Of a stretch of 7,876 nt of DNA, positions 1 to 4,307 are shown in pieces; the stretch's first letter is position 1, and the number at the start of each line of letters is the position of its first letter. The position numbers and the translations under genes were made by a program. The notes under the pieces are model-generated. The model did no database searches and was not told the DNA's origin. It saw only the letters and a program-made list of their open reading frames with translations. This DNA is from Rhodobacteraceae bacterium UBA2553 (GTDB taxonomy: Bacteria; Pseudomonadota; Alphaproteobacteria; Rhodobacterales; Rhodobacteraceae): positions 3,183 through 11,058 of the forward strand of contig DDMF01000156.1 in assembly GCA_002340515.1 (NCBI GenBank). The letters run 5' to 3'.

Positions 1-2
1 GG

Positions 3-59
3 CTATTGATTACCTTTGGGGCTGTTATGGCCGCGCGCGCCAGCACCACAAAGGGGTAA
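3..59 (+). CDS. Possible C-terminal end of an upstream plus-strand gene (partial)
   Basis: The third plus frame is open from the window edge to a TAA at 57-59 and encodes LLITFGAVMAARASTTKG, a short hydrophobic stretch followed by a polar tail. This would fit the last 18 codons of a membrane protein ending convergently 24 bases before the stop of the DUF465 gene. Only 57 bases are visible, the second plus frame is also open to position 94, and no family can be named. It is a weak call based on arrangement and hydrophobicity alone. Confidence 0.3.
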   Translation, partial: LLITFGAVMAARASTTKG

Positions 60-83
60 GCGCGCGCGAAGAAATGGTGCTGA

Positions 84-251
84 TCAGGCGTTGACCAGGC
101 GCTCAATCTCTTCCTTGAGCTTGAGTTTCTGCTTTTTCAACTCGGTGACTTCAAGGTCCTCGGAGCCCGGTGCGCGCTGTGCGGCTTCTACTTTGCCGGC
201 CAATGCTTCATGTTTGCGACGCAGCTCTTCGACGTGTGAAGTGACGCTCAT
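84..251 (-). CDS. DUF465 / YdcH-like small coiled-coil protein
   Basis: This encodes a 55-residue, highly charged, probably cytoplasmic protein. Its sequence fits the DUF465 (YdcH) family: an N-terminal helix with HVEELRRKHEAL, a short break with Pro and Gly near residues 28-29, then a Lys/Glu-rich helix (LKKQKLKLKEEIERL, residues 38-52). Together these suggest a helical hairpin or coiled coil. The family has no established biochemical role. The start is set by a clear Shine-Dalgarno sequence, AAGGAG, 7 bases before the ATG whose complement is at 249-251. The frame stays open 25 codons further upstream, but that extension would bypass this site and is not protein-like for the family. The gene lies about 118 bases downstream of the methyltransferase on the same strand and could have its own promoter in that gap. 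Confidence 0.9.
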   Translation of the reverse strand: MSVTSHVEELRRKHEALAGKVEAAQRAPGSEDLEVTELKKQKLKLKEEIERLVNA

Positions 252-287
252 GGGGATACTCCTTATGTTGATGATTACCCCCTGAGT

Positions 288-345
288 GCAGCATAAAATT
301 TCGCCTGTGTCACGAATTGGTTGCAATTAGCGGCATAATTTCGCC
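288..345. repeat. Pair of imperfect direct repeats upstream of the DUF465 gene
   Basis: GCAGCATAAAATTTCGCC (288-305) and GCGGCATAATTTCGCC (330-345) differ by one base plus a two-base deletion. They are separated by 24 bases in the leader of the minus-strand DUF465 gene. They could be paired protein-binding sites or a chance or duplicated AT-rich patch. Confidence 0.45.
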
Positions 346-354
346 CGCGGTGAA
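326..354 (-). promoter_or_regulatory. Candidate sigma70-type promoter for the DUF465 gene
   Basis: On the minus strand TTCACC (complement of 349-354) is followed after 17 bases by GCTAAT (complement of 326-331). Each matches the -35/-10 consensus at four of six positions with optimal spacing, about 75 bases before the DUF465 start. The upstream direct repeat (330-345) fills the spacer between the two boxes. Matches of this quality arise often by chance, so this is only a candidate. Confidence 0.22.
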
Positions 355-356
355 AT
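338..356. other. Short hairpin just after the methyltransferase stop
   Basis: ATTTCGCC (338-345) and GGTGAAAT (349-356) form an 8-base stem around a 3-base loop, with one G-T pair on the plus strand (a mismatch on the minus strand). It starts 14 bases beyond the methyltransferase stop and could help end that transcript, but no T-run follows. It also overlaps the candidate promoter and one direct repeat. Confidence 0.3.
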
Positions 357-369
357 AATCGTTCTGTAA

Positions 370-1131
370 TCACCAAAGCGGAAAGGCAGATCCCTCGCGC
401 AGAATGGCGGATACCTCGGGTGTGTAATGTTCCACATCCCCCACATGTTGCGGGCCTTCGTGCAAAATCAAAGGGGCTGCCAACCGGAACGCTCCTCGGC
501 CGCCTTTGCGGGCCTGTACAATCACCAATGTGGTCACGCGACCTATGCGGGGGGACAGGGGTTTGACCAAAACGGATCCCAATCGGTCATCCATCGCCGC
601 CAAAACCTCTGGCAGGCGTTCGGCCTTTTGGATCAACGTGATATAGCCGCGCGGCTTGACCCGTTTCGTGGCCTGATCGATCCAGACCGACAGGGGAACA
701 TCTTCGCCAAGCGCCCCTTCGCGCAAGGTATCTGGCGAGGCGCTTCCGCGGTCGCGCAGGTAATAGGGCGGGTTCATGATGACGTGATCAAAGGTGTCTT
801 CACGCACTTCGCTTGGAAGGTCAGCAACGTCGCCGTCAAACACCTCAAAATCGAGCATATTGTCATCCGCGTTTTTGCGGGCAAGTTCGGCGTATTCTGT
901 CTGGCGTTCCACCCCAACCAGACGCAAACCATCAACCCGTGCGCCCAGGCACAGCGCCGCCGCCCCCGCGCCACAGCCGAGATCCAGCACTGATTCCCCC
1001 GCATGGGCTTGAATGGAGGCGGCTAAGAAGACCGGATCGACCCCGGCGCGGTAGCCATTTAACGGTTGGGTCAGCACCAGCCGACCGCCCAGAAATTTAT
1101 CTTCGCTCAAACCCATTTGCATCAAACTCAT
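370..1131 (-). CDS. TrmN6-like (COG4123) SAM-dependent N6-adenine methyltransferase
   Basis: This encodes a 253-residue cytoplasmic class I methyltransferase. The SAM-binding motif I is VLDLGCGAG (residues 48-56), with an acidic residue after the next strand (VGVER, Glu75) that would bind the ribose. Motif IV is NPPYY (120-124), the signature of amino-group (N6-adenine) methylation. The leading GGRLVLTQPLNGYRAGVD (15-32) is typical of the YfiC/TrmN6 group, whose E. coli member modifies A37 of tRNA1(Val); 253 residues is close to that family's length. The target here is inferred from family only. I chose the ATG at 1129-1131 because AAGGG sits 7 bases before it; the frame can also start at a TTG 7 codons earlier, inside the upstream gene. 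It begins 4 bases after the DUF2007 stop, so the two are probably co-transcribed and translationally coupled. Confidence 0.88.
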   Translation of the reverse strand: MSLMQMGLSEDKFLGGRLVLTQPLNGYRAGVDPVFLAASIQAHAGESVLDLGCGAGAAALCLGARVDGLRLVGVERQTEYAELARKNADDNMLDFEVFDGDVADLPSEVREDTFDHVIMNPPYYLRDRGSASPDTLREGALGEDVPLSVWIDQATKRVKPRGYITLIQKAERLPEVLAAMDDRLGSVLVKPLSPRIGRVTTLVIVQARKGGRGAFRLAAPLILHEGPQHVGDVEHYTPEVSAILREGSAFPLW

Positions 1132-1135
1132 CCAG

Positions 1136-1351
1136 TCACCCTTCAATCGCAATGTTATTATCCCGGAGGATCACTTGCGCATCGGCAAGGTCCTGGTCCC
1201 GGACCATAACGCGACGAGGTAAAATTCCTATTGATCCCTCTAAGGCGCTCATATGGACGTCCATCACAAATAAGGCTATACCCTCGCCTTCAAGAAGGGC
1301 TGTTACATAGGGGATCACGGTGGGGTCTGTTGTGCGAATAAGCTCTTTCAT
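1136..1351 (-). CDS. DUF2007 family protein
   Basis: This 71-residue protein fits DUF2007, a family named 'putative signal transducing protein' but without proven function. It begins MKELIRTTDPTVIPYVTALL, typical of the family, in which a short strand is followed by a helix carrying the position-selecting TALLEGEGI segment. A strand with PRRVMVRDQDLADA follows (residues 45-58). The fold is expected to be a small alpha/beta domain in the cytoplasm. The start at 1349-1351 is favoured by family alignment from memory, although the Shine-Dalgarno match before it is weak; an in-frame ATG 14 codons upstream (1391-1393) adds residues that do not look like family sequence. It is the first gene of a likely two-gene unit with the methyltransferase and is divergent from the polyprenyl synthase. 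Confidence 0.8.
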   Translation of the reverse strand: MKELIRTTDPTVIPYVTALLEGEGIALFVMDVHMSALEGSIGILPRRVMVRDQDLADAQVILRDNNIAIEG

Positions 1352-1359
1352 ACTCAAAG

Positions 1360-1388
1360 ACTTAAGGGCAAACCGATGGGTTTGTCGA
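1360..1388 (-). promoter_or_regulatory. Divergent control region with a palindrome and a candidate promoter
   Basis: The roughly 60 bases between DUF2007 and the polyprenyl synthase contain the inverted repeat CAAACC-GATG-GGTTTG (1369-1384), a plausible operator core. On the minus strand TCGACA (complement of 1383-1388; five of six -35 bases) stands 17 bases from TTAAGT (complement of 1360-1365; three of six -10 bases). The palindrome would lie in the spacer. If this promoter is real, transcription would start only a few bases before the DUF2007 ATG, fitting its weak ribosome-binding site and a near-leaderless message. No comparable promoter is evident for the plus strand. Confidence 0.3.
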
Positions 1389-1410
1389 GCCATGTGACGG
1401 GATCGTGAGC

Positions 1411-2406
1411 ATGATGAAAGATGCAAGTTACAAGCCGCATGAGCGTTTGGCGGCGCATTTGGAGCAAGAATTAACGGCTGTTAACGCCTTGATTCGCGAT
1501 CGCATGGCGTCAAAACACGCACCACGCATCCCAGAAGTGACCGCGCATCTGGTTGAGGCGGGCGGGAAACGTCTGCGCCCGATGTTGACCTTGGCGGCGG
1601 CAAAGCTGTGTGGTTACGACGGCCCTTATCATTTGCATCTGGCCGCGACGGTTGAGTTCATCCACACCGCGACGCTTTTGCATGATGATGTGGTGGACGA
1701 AAGCGCCCAACGCCGGGGTCGCCCCACCGCGAACCTGCTTTGGGACAATAAATCAAGCGTACTGGTGGGGGATTACCTTTTTTCACGCTCCTTCCAGCTG
1801 ATGACCGAAACCGGATCGCTGGATGTGTTGCGCATTCTGTCCAATGCGTCGGCCACAATTGCCGAGGGCGAAGTGCTGCAACTGACTGCTGCACAGGATC
1901 TGGCTACAACGGAAGACACCTATCTTCAAGTGGTGCGCGGCAAAACCGCCGCACTGTTTTCTGCGGCCACCGAAGTGGGCGGCGTGATTGCGGACGCGGA
2001 TGAGGCCATCGTGCGCGCGCTTTATGACTATGGTGATGCGCTGGGCATCTCATTCCAGATTGTCGACGATCTCTTGGATTACTGGGGCGGGGATGCCACG
2101 GGCAAAAACATCGGCGATGATTTCCGCGAACGCAAACTGACCCTACCGCTGATCAAAGCTGTGGCGCGTGGCGACGACGATGAGCGAGCATTCTGGACCC
2201 GGACCATTGAAAAAGGTCAGCAAGAAGACGGGGATCTGGAACATGCGCTGGCGCTTTTGAACAAGCACGGCGCGCTGGAAGACACCCGCATTGAAGCGCT
2301 GGCCTGGGCGGAAAAGGCGAAAGCTGCAATGGCGCAGCTGCCAGAAGACCCGATCCGCGATATGTTAATCGACATTGCCGATTACGTGGTTATGCGGGTC
2401 AACTGA
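1411..2406 (+). CDS. ispB: Long-chain polyprenyl diphosphate synthase (octa/decaprenyl type)
   Basis: This 331-residue trans-prenyltransferase condenses isopentenyl diphosphate onto an allylic primer to make the long isoprenoid tail of ubiquinone. Visible family marks are GGKRLRP (51-57), the first Asp-rich motif DDVVD (92-96) with Arg residues in QRRGRP just after it, GKT (177-179), the second Asp-rich motif DDLLD (219-223) and KLTLP (242-246). The residue five before the first Asp motif is Ala87, not an aromatic, as expected when the product pocket is open for long chains. Rhodobacterales normally make ubiquinone-10, so a decaprenyl product is likely but inferred; the symbol follows the E. 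coli octaprenyl homologue. The ATG at 1411 has GGGA 8 bases upstream. A GTG at 1405 and an ATG at 1414 are in the same frame and cannot be excluded. The gene is divergent from DUF2007 and ends at a strong terminator. Confidence 0.92.
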   Translation: MMKDASYKPHERLAAHLEQELTAVNALIRDRMASKHAPRIPEVTAHLVEAGGKRLRPMLTLAAAKLCGYDGPYHLHLAATVEFIHTATLLHDDVVDESAQRRGRPTANLLWDNKSSVLVGDYLFSRSFQLMTETGSLDVLRILSNASATIAEGEVLQLTAAQDLATTEDTYLQVVRGKTAALFSAATEVGGVIADADEAIVRALYDYGDALGISFQIVDDLLDYWGGDATGKNIGDDFRERKLTLPLIKAVARGDDDERAFWTRTIEKGQQEDGDLEHALALLNKHGALEDTRIEALAWAEKAKAAMAQLPEDPIRDMLIDIADYVVMRVN

Positions 2407-2441
2407 TCCGATGGCTTAGCAGAGGTCGGGTGCCTCCGGCG

Positions 2442-2465
2442 GGGATATTTGAAACAAGAAAAAAG
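2442..2465 (+). repeat. Left arm of a 24-base inverted repeat
   Basis: This segment starts GGGATATTTG and ends ACAAGAAAAAAG. It matches the reverse complement of 2581-2604 at 22 of 24 positions; the two differences are adjacent (AA against TG). The preceding GCCTCCGGCG (2432-2441) shares GCCTC at the same offset with the other arm's outer flank. The text resembles sequence I associate with dispersed post-gene elements in roseobacter genomes, which is from memory and unverified here. Confidence 0.75.
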
Positions 2466-2558
2466 CCGCAACGGTTTGTTAACCCTTCGCGCCCAACATG
2501 GCAGAGCGGTACAGGCGGGGACGCCGATGACCGCACAAGGAAAAAGCTCTACGCTTTG

Positions 2559-2590
2559 AAAAGAGAGGGTGCTCCCCTCTCTTTTTTCTT
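2559..2590 (+). terminator. Intrinsic terminator between convergent genes
   Basis: AAAAGAGAGGG (2559-2569) pairs perfectly with CCCTCTCTTTT (2575-2585) around the loop TGCTC, giving an 11-base stem whose 3' side runs into TTTTTTCTT. This is a strong rho-independent terminator for the polyprenyl synthase transcript. Because AAAA opens the 5' arm, the opposite strand also reads as a stem followed by TTTT, so it may stop the convergent dehydrogenase transcript too. Confidence 0.8.
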
Positions 2591-2604
2591 GTCACAAATA
2601 TCCC
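2581..2604 (-). repeat. Right arm of the 24-base inverted repeat
   Basis: This inverted copy of 2442-2465 (22 of 24 matching) overlaps the T-rich end of the terminator. On the minus strand it follows the dehydrogenase stop after two GC-rich hairpins, in the order GGGGC-GCT-GCCCC, GGCC-GTGC-GGCC, then GGGATATTTG. That order is typical of a post-gene repeat unit. Confidence 0.75.
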
Positions 2605-2611
2605 GGGGTGA

Positions 2612-2639
2612 GGCCGCACGGCCGAGGGGCAGCGCCCCT
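2612..2639. terminator. Two GC-rich hairpins after the dehydrogenase gene
   Basis: GGCC-GCAC-GGCC (2612-2623) and AGGGGC-AGC-GCCCCT (2625-2639) are small perfect stems 16 bases past the minus-strand stop. The second is followed on the plus strand by TCTTTCCTCTTT, a pyrimidine-rich tail that could give weak termination. On the minus strand they may stabilise the 3' end of the dehydrogenase message ahead of the stronger terminator. Confidence 0.4.
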
Positions 2640-2654
2640 TCTTTCCTCTTTGAC

Positions 2655-3497
2655 TTATCCCCTGGGCGTCAACCGGTCCAACATACGTGTGCTGAGAAGG
2701 CGCTTGCCAATCCCGGCGATATAGGTGGCGCGGGTTACGTAATAGCGGGGCCGCGGGCGGGGATGTTCAAGCGCATGGATCAGTTTTTCCGTGACGGCTG
2801 AGGTCGGCAATTGGAACGGATCGGGCTTGCCGTTGTTGTCATAAAGCCGCGCGCGCAGCTTGACGTATAATCCGGCACGCGGGCTGTTTTCCCAATCAAT
2901 CCAACGCTCAAAATGGGGGATCGAGTTTTCGCGGATTTTGGTTGGGATCGGGCCGGGCTCAACCAGAATAATCTCAATCCCGGTGCCGCTCATCTCAAGC
3001 CGCAATGTATCTGTCAGGCCTTCAAGTGCAAATTTGGTTGAACTATAGGCCCCGCGCCACGGCAGGGTGGCGATGCCCAAGACAGATGAGTTGTTGACCA
3101 CCCGCCCATGCCCCTGCGCGCGCATGATCGGCAGGCAAAGGCGGGTCAGGGAGTGATATCCAAACACATTCACTTCGTAGATTTCACGCAAGGCGGCAGT
3201 GGGCAAATCTTCCACCGCGCCGGGGGTGGCAAAGGCGCCATTGTTAAACAGCGCATCCAACGTGCCGCCGGTGCGGGTGATAACCTCGTCCATCGCGGTC
3301 TGCATCGAGGTGTCATCTGCGTAATCCAGACGAAAGCTTTCCAGCCCTTCGCCGCGCAAGCGTTCGCAGTCTTTTTCCTGACGGCAGGTCGCAAAGACCC
3401 GCCAGCCGCGTTTGGCCAGACTGTGGGCGGCGTCATAGCCAATTCCAGAGGAACAGCCGGTGATGAGAACGGATTTTTTGGGTGTGTTTTGGGTCAT
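2655..3497 (-). CDS. Classical short-chain dehydrogenase/reductase (SDR)
   Basis: This 280-residue NAD(P)-dependent oxidoreductase has the full classical SDR layout: cofactor loop TGCSSGIG (residues 13-20), NNGA (85-88, where NNAG is commoner), active-site Asn110, and the catalytic Ser138, Tyr151 and Lys155 in NNSSVLG and YSSTK. PGPIPT (181-186) follows the sixth strand. The basic residue after the second strand (ATCRQ, Arg40) favours NADPH. The sequence resembles the YbbO or 17-beta-hydroxysteroid-like SDR group, but the substrate cannot be read from it. The C-terminal 80 residues are basic and aromatic and may bind membrane or a lipid-like substrate (inference). The frame stays open 68 codons upstream, but that part resembles translated intergenic DNA; the ATG at 3495-3497 fits the usual short N-terminus, with only a weak GAGA 8 bases before it. 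It lies 163 bases downstream of the SH3b gene. Confidence 0.88.
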   Translation of the reverse strand: MTQNTPKKSVLITGCSSGIGYDAAHSLAKRGWRVFATCRQEKDCERLRGEGLESFRLDYADDTSMQTAMDEVITRTGGTLDALFNNGAFATPGAVEDLPTAALREIYEVNVFGYHSLTRLCLPIMRAQGHGRVVNNSSVLGIATLPWRGAYSSTKFALEGLTDTLRLEMSGTGIEIILVEPGPIPTKIRENSIPHFERWIDWENSPRAGLYVKLRARLYDNNGKPDPFQLPTSAVTEKLIHALEHPRPRPRYYVTRATYIAGIGKRLLSTRMLDRLTPRG

Positions 3498-3577
3498 CCC
3501 AACGGTCTCGCAACCCAGCCCTTCGCCGTCAATAAAAAAGGCAGTGAGCAAATGGCGGTGAGAGGTGAAAACGCAAA

Positions 3578-3605
3578 TCGACGCGCCCTTTGTGGGTCGC
3601 GCCGA
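3578..3605 (-). terminator. Possible terminator hairpin after the SH3b gene
   Basis: TCGACGCG (3578-3585) and CGCGCCGA (3598-3605) pair at seven of eight positions, and the inner CCC/GGG extends the stem with one bulged T. On the minus strand the hairpin lies about 55 bases after the SH3b stop and is followed by TTTGCGTTTTC, a loose T-rich tail. It could end the SH3b transcript or sit in the dehydrogenase leader. A perfect 10-base palindrome, AGGTGCACCT, lies beside it at 3609-3618. Confidence 0.4.
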
Positions 3606-3660
3606 CTGAGGTGCACCTGCTCGGGTCTGCCTCAAGAAACTGGAACTGCGAATGGAAATA

Positions 3661-4188
3661 TTACTTCTGATCGGCCAGAAATTTTGACGCCATAAAGCCA
3701 CGTTGACCTGTGCTGACCACGCGAATTTGTGACCAACCGGGGGCGGCGTCGCCCATGTTCACGACCTCCATGCCACGGGTCAGTCGACCAATCACACCGT
3801 TTTGGGTTGACGGTCCGCTGCGCATATTCACGGCGCTGGCCTGTACATACATAGTGGGGAAAACCGTGCTGGTCGCTGGGGCGGATGCGGGCGTCAGTTT
3901 TGCACTGGCGGCCATCTGTTTGGCCGCCGCCACCGCGCGCGCCGCTTGGCTGTTTGGATCTGGTGCCACCACAGGTTTGGTGCGCGCCACCGCTTTGATC
4001 ACTTTCGCAGGTTGAGGGGCCACCAAAATTGGTTGTTTCACCGCAGCAGACACCGGTTCGATGGTCGATTGTTCAACGCCAGGCTCTAGGCCAAGCCGAT
4101 CCGCAGGCAGGTCAACATCCCGCCCAAAATGTAACATCGCGGCACTCATGGCACCCACGGTTAAAAAAGTTAGTTTAATAATACCCAT
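3661..4188 (-). CDS. Exported or membrane-anchored SH3b-domain protein
   Basis: This 175-residue protein has three parts. Residues 1-22 are a hydrophobic segment after Lys5, acting as signal peptide or inner-membrane anchor. Residues 23-111 are a low-complexity Ala/Pro/Lys/Val linker that would span periplasm. Residues 112-173 form a bacterial SH3 (SH3b) domain with the typical VNMRSGPST (120-128), VIGRLTRGMEVV (132-143), a central Trp in GWSQIRV (151-157) and GFMASKFL (164-171). SH3b domains commonly bind cell-wall peptides, so a role at the envelope is likely, but no enzyme domain is present and the partner is unknown. The ATG at 4186-4188 is well supported: GGGGGAG lies 4 bases before it. 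The gene is divergent from parC and is followed on its own strand by the dehydrogenase. Confidence 0.85.
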   Translation of the reverse strand: MGIIKLTFLTVGAMSAAMLHFGRDVDLPADRLGLEPGVEQSTIEPVSAAVKQPILVAPQPAKVIKAVARTKPVVAPDPNSQAARAVAAAKQMAASAKLTPASAPATSTVFPTMYVQASAVNMRSGPSTQNGVIGRLTRGMEVVNMGDAAPGWSQIRVVSTGQRGFMASKFLADQK

Positions 4189-4307
4189 AACGCTCCCCCT
4201 TTAGGGCAGTACACTACAATTCACTTTAAAAAATATTGCGGGGAAAGTATGACAGCATTCCCCTTAAGCAGCTTTACCGAAACCTAAGACCCCGATACAT
4301 ATCCATT
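4189..4307. promoter_or_regulatory. Divergent SH3b/parC leader region
   Basis: These 119 bases must hold the promoters for both neighbours. The centre (4214-4237) is strikingly AT-rich for this genome, including TTTAAAAAATATT. TACAAT (4215-4220) matches five of six -10 bases on the plus strand, but no -35 box stands at the right distance. No good minus-strand promoter was found by eye. A message started near 4227 would carry an approximately 80-base leader containing the short ORF at 4249-4287. Confidence 0.4.
4249..4287 (+). CDS. Possible 12-codon leader ORF upstream of parC
   Basis: An ATG at 4249 preceded by GGGGA (4240-4244, 4 bases away) opens the peptide MTAFPLSSFTET, ending TAA at 4285-4287, 20 bases before the parC ATG. 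The parC start has no recognisable Shine-Dalgarno sequence, so translation of this leader could feed ribosomes to parC. The peptide has no obvious attenuator-type residue run and no hairpin pair was seen. Chance is a real alternative. Confidence 0.25.
   Translation: MTAFPLSSFTET

Larger units (their letters stand above)
2407..2654. other. Convergent intergenic region, 248 bases, no gene seen
   Basis: This stretch contains the inverted repeat, the terminator and the GC-rich hairpins listed separately. The 93 bases enclosed at 2466-2558, including TTGTTAACCCTTCGCGCCC (2477-2495), are unexplained; I see no tRNA, ribosome-binding site or protein-like reading frame there. A long open plus frame crosses the region but runs antisense into the dehydrogenase and lacks protein-like composition. 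Confidence 0.7.

Noticed and set aside
31..69. Alternating CGCGCGC tracts as a hairpin or Z-DNA element
   Set aside because: The two tracts (31-40 and 60-69) are short and self-complementary by composition, the 20-base loop is long and no T-run follows, so a terminator cannot be supported.
427..993. 188-codon plus-strand frame opposite the methyltransferase
   Set aside because: It overlaps the conserved SAM-binding and NPPY regions of the real gene on the other strand, and its product lacks family features.
2466..2558. Possible small RNA or tRNA in the convergent gap
   Set aside because: No T-loop GTTCRA-type box, acceptor pairing or promoter-like boxes were found; only the unexplained TTGTTAACCC text remains.
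2430..2801. 123-codon plus-strand frame through the convergent gap
   Set aside because: It runs through the terminator hairpin and the repeat arm and then antisense into the dehydrogenase, without a ribosome-binding site.
2655..3497. NNGA in place of NNAG in the dehydrogenase as a sign of inactivity
   Set aside because: Ser138, Tyr151, Lys155, Asn110 and the glycine-rich loop are all intact, and NNGA occurs in related SDRs as I recall them, so it is likely a subfamily trait.
3108..3695. 195-codon plus-strand frame opposite the dehydrogenase
   Set aside because: It is antisense to the SDR catalytic core and reads on through intergenic sequence; no domain is visible.
3498..3701. 68-residue N-terminal extension of the dehydrogenase
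   Set aside because: It spans the hairpin and palindrome of the intergenic region, overlaps the end of the SH3b gene, and lies before the normal SDR N-terminus.
4236..4307. 24-residue N-terminal extension of ParC from a TTG
   Set aside because: It has no ribosome-binding site, it runs across the leader ORF, and ParC homology begins only after the ATG at 4308.
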